64,000 bases of DNA from positions 193,173,021-193,237,020 of the forward strand of contig BTPG01000003.1 in NCBI GenBank assembly GCA_036245525.1, given 5' to 3'. Under the pieces are notes generated by a model that worked only from the letters and a program-made list of their open reading frames with translations, was not told the DNA's origin and ran no database searches. Position 1 is the first letter of the stretch; each line of letters begins with the position of its first letter. Shown piece after piece: positions 58,572-64,000 of the stretch. The position numbers and the translations under genes are program-made. The stretch comes from Semisulcospira habei (taxonomy: Eukaryota; Mollusca; Gastropoda; Semisulcospiridae).

Positions 58572-59454
58572 TAAGAACTATTTGCACCCATCATCCCTGG
58601 AAGGTTGTGGCTTTTGGCTGTTGAACGAAAATAAGATGAGGATTTCATCCCAAAGTCTGCAGTATTGTTTGGAGCTCACGTGCGTTTGTCTTTTAGGAAC
58701 AGTCAGAGTTGTTCGTATTTTTAAGCTTATCCTTCTCATCCACTTCCCTTTCCCCTAAGCCAACCTCTGATCAACATTCACGCCGGCGCACACAAATAAA
58801 GACGGACACACAGCGCGTCCCGCCATTAGTACGCTCTGTGCGCTGGAACAGCGACAGGAATTCTGCAGAAGAAGAATAGCACGAGCAGCAACGTTACTAT
58901 AAGCTTCACGTCATGGCATCGCTGGTCTCAAGACGCCGTGTACACTGTGACGAATGTGATGTGTCACGTCACTCATCCGAAAGGCACGCTCTTCTAGACT
59001 GAGCTGACTGTTTTGTTCCACACAGCCTCTTCCAGGGCTGACTGTTTGATGAGAGTAAATAGTGGCTCCAAAACTTGCAAAAATGAATTAATTATTATTG
59101 AAAAAGTTGAAGAGGTACAACGGTGGATTACGAACCATTGAGTATCTCCCTTTAATTAATCACACCACCCCCCCCCTCCCCCCCCCCCTTGATGCGCACG
59201 GCATTGGCAAACACAAAGACAAACGGCAGAATGGCACACACAAACACAGACGGCATACACACGGCGCTTCCTACCGGTTACGTTCTGTGGGCTGGCGTAG
59301 CCACAGCCATTTTGAAGAATAAGGTGGAATGGCCCATGCCCACGAAGCATCTTCTGTCTGAGCTTGCAAAAATATTCCACCTTTTCCACAATACGTTCGC
59401 AAATATCATACAAAAAATAAATGAAGGAAAACATCGCGCAAAACTAAGAAACTG
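58572..59454. other. Unassigned sequence
   Basis: Contains C runs at 59166-59188. Searched for an upstream SLC26 exon on the minus strand; none was convincing. Confidence 0.4.
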
Positions 59455-59459
59455 TTGTT

Positions 59460-59545
59460 TTTAGAAGCGTGTCGGGGAACAGTTTTTATTAAAACTGTTT
59501 TAAAACCTCTTTAAACTCAACTTTTGTTAATGTTAAAAGTGTCGT
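59460..59545. repeat. Degenerate end of the GGGTGCAC element
   Basis: gaagcgtgtcggggaacag then aaactgttttaaaacctc resembles 53225-53285. Confidence 0.45.
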
Positions 59546-60600
59546 AACTGTTATGCATCTATTCCAACGTAATAGTGATGGATATTTATCCCATTGTCGC
59601 CTTCTCTCTTTGCTCAGCACTCGTCTTTCCAGTCCTTCCCTCAAACGGGCAGCATTCACACAAACAATACTTTACTATTACACCCTTTGGCAACATTAGT
59701 TTTTTTTTTCTCTGACCTAGCATTACATCGAAAGATGGTCCATCCAAGCCTGCACTCTTCATACTGCACTAAACGACCGACTGCAGCAGACGACGCATGT
59801 AACAACACTGACTGTGTGACGTCATTTGCATTCAATCAATTTGTGCATACAATCCGACAGGAGTTGCAGTCGAAACGAAAGCATAACACCAACAAACCCA
59901 CAAACAATGCAACAGGTTGAACCAAAAGGTCCGGCAGGACACAAGACAGCAGCCTCACCCAAAGTCTATAAGTCCTCTCTCACACTGCGCACTCATACAA
60001 TCACGTCACTTCATAGCAACCGGCGCACGAATATATATAGGCTAAGTCGCTGGTGAACGAATACTTGGCTCTCAAATTTAGCACTAGACATGACCTCACA
60101 CCATATCACCCCGGAAGCACAACACCTCAACACTTTTTTAACAAAACAAGCACACCCTAAAATAACAAACCTCATTTTGTAGCAACATAAACAATTTACT
60201 CCCTCAAACAACTAAAATACACCCCCCCCCACCACCACCCACCCACCCTTCCTTTCGTATCTCTCCGTTTCACTTCGGCTCAACGACGCAGTCGACCCAT
60301 ATCAGCTATTAAGTTATTTATAGCTGAGAAGGGTGATGTCACACAAACGCCCATTTTAGGGGTTTCAGTTGTGCACACACACACACTGTTGGGACAAGTT
60401 CAAACACACTAGAGGCGTGTCTGTTAAGCACAAAAGTGCATGTGTTAACGCCAAATGAGAAAAACTGATTTTAAATTTTTTTTTATGAATCTTTACCGCA
60501 AGACAATGCAGAAACAACCCTTAGAAAAAAATGGGTGTCTGACTTGGGCACCCAGAATTTTACACACACCCATTTCCCATAAGGATGGTAAAGACAGTCA
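59546..60600. other. Unassigned sequence
   Basis: No gene supported; C-rich tract near 60220. Confidence 0.4.
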
Positions 60601-60619
60601 CCCATTCTAGGGCTTTTGT

Positions 60620-60621
<2 letters not shown>

Positions 60622-60688
<67 letters not shown>

Positions 60689-60780
60689 AACAACAAACTC
60701 ACACACGTACGCGCGTACACACAGACACACGCACACACGCACGCAAACACACACACGCACATGTACACACAGAAAAACAG
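60622..60780. repeat. (AC)n microsatellite and related A/C repeats
   Basis: AC to 60685 and then imperfect acgcac-type repeats. Confidence 0.9.
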
Positions 60781-60903
60781 ATAAATAAACATGCGTAAAG
60801 TGGCATTGACATGGCAAACAATAAACAAACCAATTTACAGTAAGACAGCAAGTAGAATAGTGCAACTTCAAACACCACACACAGCTGGGACTGACATACA
60901 GAC

Positions 60904-60978
60904 AAGTGTGTTATAGTCTGTAATTTCGAACCTTATGCCTTTAGTTGTAAGGTTCAAACTCACAAATCAGATCAGCAC
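60904..60978. repeat. Family J palindrome, diverged
   Basis: agtctgtaatttcgaacc and ggttcaaactcacaaat with outer gtgtg/cacac. Confidence 0.65.
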
Positions 60979-61094
60979 ACAATAATGGATTTATGGCTAT
61001 TTAAAAAGAGAAGGCATGCACGTTATGGGAATAATGTACTTGTCAACGACCGTACACGTTCAGTGAATCTAGACGGCAGCGGCACGCCGACATC

Positions 61095-61308
61095 TTAACT
61101 CATTCTACCCCAGACACACCACAGCAGGATAAGGATCCACCATGATAGTTCAAGGGTGATGCCAGAATAGCTTGGCGCCTACGAGCGCCAAGCTATTCTG
61201 GCATCACCCTTGAACTATCATGGTCGATCTGTGTCCTGCACTGCAATGCAGTCTTGAGAGGACAGGGGAAAAATTTAAGGATTTTGGTGTTGGGGTAGAA
61301 TGAGTTAA
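61095..61308. repeat. Family B MITE, complete, 214 bp with perfect 18-bp ends
   Basis: TTAACTCATTCTACCCCA at 61095 and its complement ending 61308; hairpin 61133-61228. Confidence 0.93.
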
Positions 61309-61479
61309 GAACCCAGTAATCAAAGGTCCTCGGGCCCACGACGGCTGCAGTATCACAGTCAGGTGTCTTGATTAATCTGTCTGTGAGTGAAACATGCAGT
61401 TACGCCTGGAAATCGATATAACAGGTTTGTAGTCACCGCGAACGCATAGTTAGTTTAATAACACAGGACCGAAATCCCC

Positions 61480-61661
61480 ACATTTTGAAGTTGCCCTCTC
61501 TAGGACTGTATTTCAATTCTAGAGGCAGATCGATCATGATAGTTCAAGGGTGGTGCCAGAATAGCTTGAAACTTTTGGGCGCCAAGCTATTCTGGCACCA
61601 CCCTCGAACTATCATGCTCGATCCATGTCTTGCTGTGGTGTGTCGGGGGTGAATGAGTTAA
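61480..61661. repeat. Family B MITE with changed loop
   Basis: gatcgatcatgatagttc and gaactatcatgctcgatc at 61528-61623; left inner arm replaced by gaaactttt; right end gaatgagttaa. Confidence 0.85.
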
Positions 61662-61764
61662 CGACTAGCCAGACTGGCTTATGCAACAGGCACCAGCACG
61701 CACCATTTCCCACCACTTCCCTTCCATTGCATTTGTCCACCTCATCAAATGAGATTAAAGGGCA

Positions 61765-61840
61765 CGCACGCACGCACACGCACGTACGCATGCACACGCA
61801 CGTGGACGCACACACACACGCGCGCGCACACACACATACA
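61765..61840. repeat. (ACGC)n/(AC)n imperfect microsatellite
   Basis: Alternating acgcac and acacac. Confidence 0.85.
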
Positions 61841-61917
61841 CACGAGCTCCCCCCCCTCCTTTCCCCACCCACACTACTTTTTCATTGCATCTGTCCATCT
61901 CACCAAATGAGATTAAA

Positions 61918-61918
<1 letters not shown>

Positions 61919-61991
<73 letters not shown>
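61919..61991. repeat. (AC)n microsatellite
   Basis: About 73 bp. The flank accaaatgagattaaagg repeats the flank upstream of 61765 (atcaaatgagattaaagg), so the microsatellite and flank were duplicated together. Confidence 0.92.
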
Positions 61992-61992
<1 letters not shown>

Positions 61993-62215
61993 AGGACATT
62001 ACATTATTTCTCCACAATACTAGGAAAAGTGAGAGGAAAAAAGTAAGAAAAGAAGGAAATGAAATCACATTTCGTAACATGGTGGAAATGCATGTGAGAG
62101 AATGACGACTGGTGGGGAAGGTGGGTAACCGTGTAATTTGTGCGTGCACGCGCAGTCTCTCTCAGGATCGATTCGCATGAATAACAAATAACGCCAATAA
62201 AAAAGGAGCCTTCTT

Positions 62216-62289
62216 AACCCTTTCACTGCCGAGGAAATGTGAGCGCGATCCAACTGCAGGAAGCATAAAAATCCACATGAGCCACCTTG
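62216..62289. repeat. Family A left half, cut by a family C element
   Basis: ttaaccctttcactgccg then ctgcaggaagcat and catgagcc, ending where TTAACTCATTCG begins. The usual right flank resumes at 62371. Confidence 0.82.
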
Positions 62290-62369
62290 TTAACTCATTC
62301 GAGACGTGCTGCCTCCCGATACGCGGCATAAGCCGAGTATCCGGAGGCGGCACGTCTCGAATGAGTTAA
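62290..62369. repeat. Family C element: 80-bp complete palindrome
   Basis: TTAACTCATTCGAGACGTGC to GCACGTCTCGAATGAGTTAA-type end, centre gcggcataagccg. Same length as the copy at 37895. Confidence 0.92.
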
Positions 62370-62480
62370 AGGCAATTTGTATTCATGTTCCTTAAACGGC
62401 TGTGACTTTTGGTCAATAAATAAACACCATTCAGTTTTGTGTGACCGATAAAAAATGGGAGATAAGTCTTACAGGCACAT

Positions 62481-62705
62481 TTAACCCATATCATTCGGAA
62501 TACACCAGTGTGTGAAATAAGCTTGACTAAAATAGTTCAAGGGTAGTGCCAGAATAGCTTGGCGCCTCTAGGCGCCAAGCTATTCTGGCACCACCCTTGA
62601 ACTAAAGCCATTGGTCTATATCCTTATCTGTAAGTACTATAATGTAGCTTGCATAATGGCAGTGTACAAATTTGAAGCTTTTAGCCTCAGTATGATATGG
62701 GTTAA
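62481..62705. repeat. Family B MITE, complete, 225 bp
   Basis: TTAACCCATATCAT and its complement at the ends; hairpin 62532-62604 with centre ggcgcctctaggcgcc. Confidence 0.93.
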
Positions 62706-63050
62706 GATTTCAGAACAGAATTATGCGTCCATTGGCAGAGATGTGGTAAATTAGTGCCAGGAATACGGGCGTCTTCACAGACACAGGGTTATGGCAGAGC
62801 CTGTTTTGAGCACCTTTTCTTGCACAAGGAAAAAAGTGGTCTAAGAACATAGGTGTTATCTGAAGAGAAGTCTTGAAGGGCAAAAGGTGTCACCTGTCAT
62901 CAAAGAACAATGAACAATGAACCTTTATTTTACAACGGTAAAAGCATTTGGTTACATGACCAATTTTCAAACTTGCTGTTGCTACAACCTAACTACAGAT
63001 TACTCACACGCAAAATCACAAACACGACAAACATGTCACTAATTTTGAGC
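62706..63050. other. Unassigned sequence
   Basis: No gene or repeat recognised. Confidence 0.4.
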
Positions 63051-63052
63051 AG

Positions 63053-63055
<3 letters not shown>

Positions 63056-63150
<95 letters not shown>

Positions 63151-63165
63151 ATATATATATATACT
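63056..63165. repeat. (AC)n-(AT)n microsatellite
   Basis: About 93 bp of AC and a short AT run. Confidence 0.95.
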
Positions 63166-63307
63166 TAAAATGTGAAGAAAGGATCCACATACACCACGTA
63201 GTTTAGAAGGAGTTTTATTCTTTTATTTTATTTATTAAGTATTTCACTGCTGCTTGGATCCGTATTTGGAGTGTGTGGTGCCAGCTTTCTTGGACTGGTT
63301 TTATTTA

Positions 63308-63431
<124 letters not shown>

Positions 63432-63558
63432 AGGCGCCAAGCTATTCTGGCATCACCCTTGAACTGTCATGTTTGATCTGTCTCAGAATTGTAATACAGT
63501 CCTTCAAAGGGCAACTTCAAAGTTTGGGGATTTCGGTCCTGGGGTAGAAATGTGTTAG
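63432..63558. repeat. Family B right half
   Basis: ggcgccaagctattctgg, gaactgtcatgtttgatc, and tail to gtagaaatgtgtta. Confidence 0.82.
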
Positions 63559-63729
63559 AGAAAGTTTAGGAAACAGAACGAACGTGTTAGCTCAAGGGTG
63601 GTGTCAGAATTAGCTTGCCTTCCTAGCTTACATCATGGTCTTTCCATATCTCGCTGAAAGTCTGGCAGCTATGGGGTCTAACCGCCCTGGCTTCCTCCGC
63701 ATGTGTGTAGACGTGACAGATACCAGCCA

Positions 63730-63795
63730 ATAAGAGGTATAGATTCTCATGAGCCCCTGCCGAGGCATGGGCTCATGAGGATCTATGTCTCTTGC
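63730..63795. repeat. Family A palindrome
   Basis: aagaggtatagattctcatg and catgaggatctatgtctc, loop ctgccgaggcatg. Confidence 0.87.
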
Positions 63796-63970
63796 ACACA
63801 GTGGGGGCTAAGGAACTGACATATTCCCTGCGGATGTTTGACACTTTCTCAAAGGAAAATCGATGAAATAAGGAAGTGGAAATGATATAATAAGCGTTAA
63901 AAAAAAAACCCGTGTAAAGCGCAGTTATGAAATCCCCAGAATTGTTTTAACTGAACGCAACCCGTCTCGT

Positions 63971-64000
63971 GCAAGAGGTACAGATCCCCCATAAGTCCCA
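63971..64000. repeat. Family A palindrome cut by the window edge
   Basis: gcaagaggtacagatccccc at the right edge. Confidence 0.6.

Noticed and set aside
59156..59434. Possible upstream SLC26 exon (minus-strand frame with donor-like gtaacc)
   Set aside because: The encoded residues show no match to the SulP N-terminal region and the phase cannot be tested.

Overview
This is a eukaryotic genomic window, from an invertebrate animal and most plausibly a lophotrochozoan such as a mollusc. That placement is an inference from intron sizes, repeat density and retroelement types; no marker gene fixes the taxon. It carries parts of two host protein genes, both on the minus strand. The rest is introns and intergenic DNA dense in mobile elements, microsatellites and, above all, dozens of perfect or near-perfect palindromes.

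Host genes. (1) 950-1136 is one exon of a PUS7-like pseudouridine synthase; the rest of the gene runs off the left edge. (2) 31236-55517 holds seventeen exons of an SLC26/SulP anion transporter. Every splice junction was read by eye and all intron phases agree. They give about 661 residues, from the conserved [16 protein letters not shown] segment through the transport domain and a STAS domain to a stop codon. The first 60-100 residues were not found and probably lie above 55.5 kb or beyond the window.

Layout. 1-4.1 kb: PUS7 exon, an open LINE reverse-transcriptase frame, and a hAT-like transposon with promoter-like motifs. 5.3-6.1 kb: a non-autonomous transposon with perfect 21-bp terminal repeats and a perfect 9-bp target duplication. 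7.6-11.5 kb: a near-complete RTE-like LINE on the minus strand. 17.1-18.3 kb: two tandem 574-bp repeats, each with a complete hammerhead ribozyme; a third copy with compensatory stem changes lies inverted at 28.6-29.4 kb, split by a SINE. 18.6-19.9, 20.1-22.0 and 22.7-27.1 kb: three more LINEs, two of them clearly nested in older elements. 31-55.5 kb: the SLC26 gene, its introns filled with SINEs, LINE tails, minisatellites and palindromic MITEs. 55.5-64 kb: more MITEs and microsatellites and no convincing gene.

Palindromes. Most belong to short (80-300 bp) elements bounded by TTAA followed by CYCNTT, and each family has its own, unrelated GC-rich hairpin core. I label the families A to O. 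The bounds (TTAA target, CCY-like ends) suggest piggyBac-type MITEs. Many lie within a few tens of bases of SLC26 splice sites, and one supplies the likely SLC26 3' UTR and poly(A) signal. The hammerhead repeats and this palindromic MITE group are the most interesting content.
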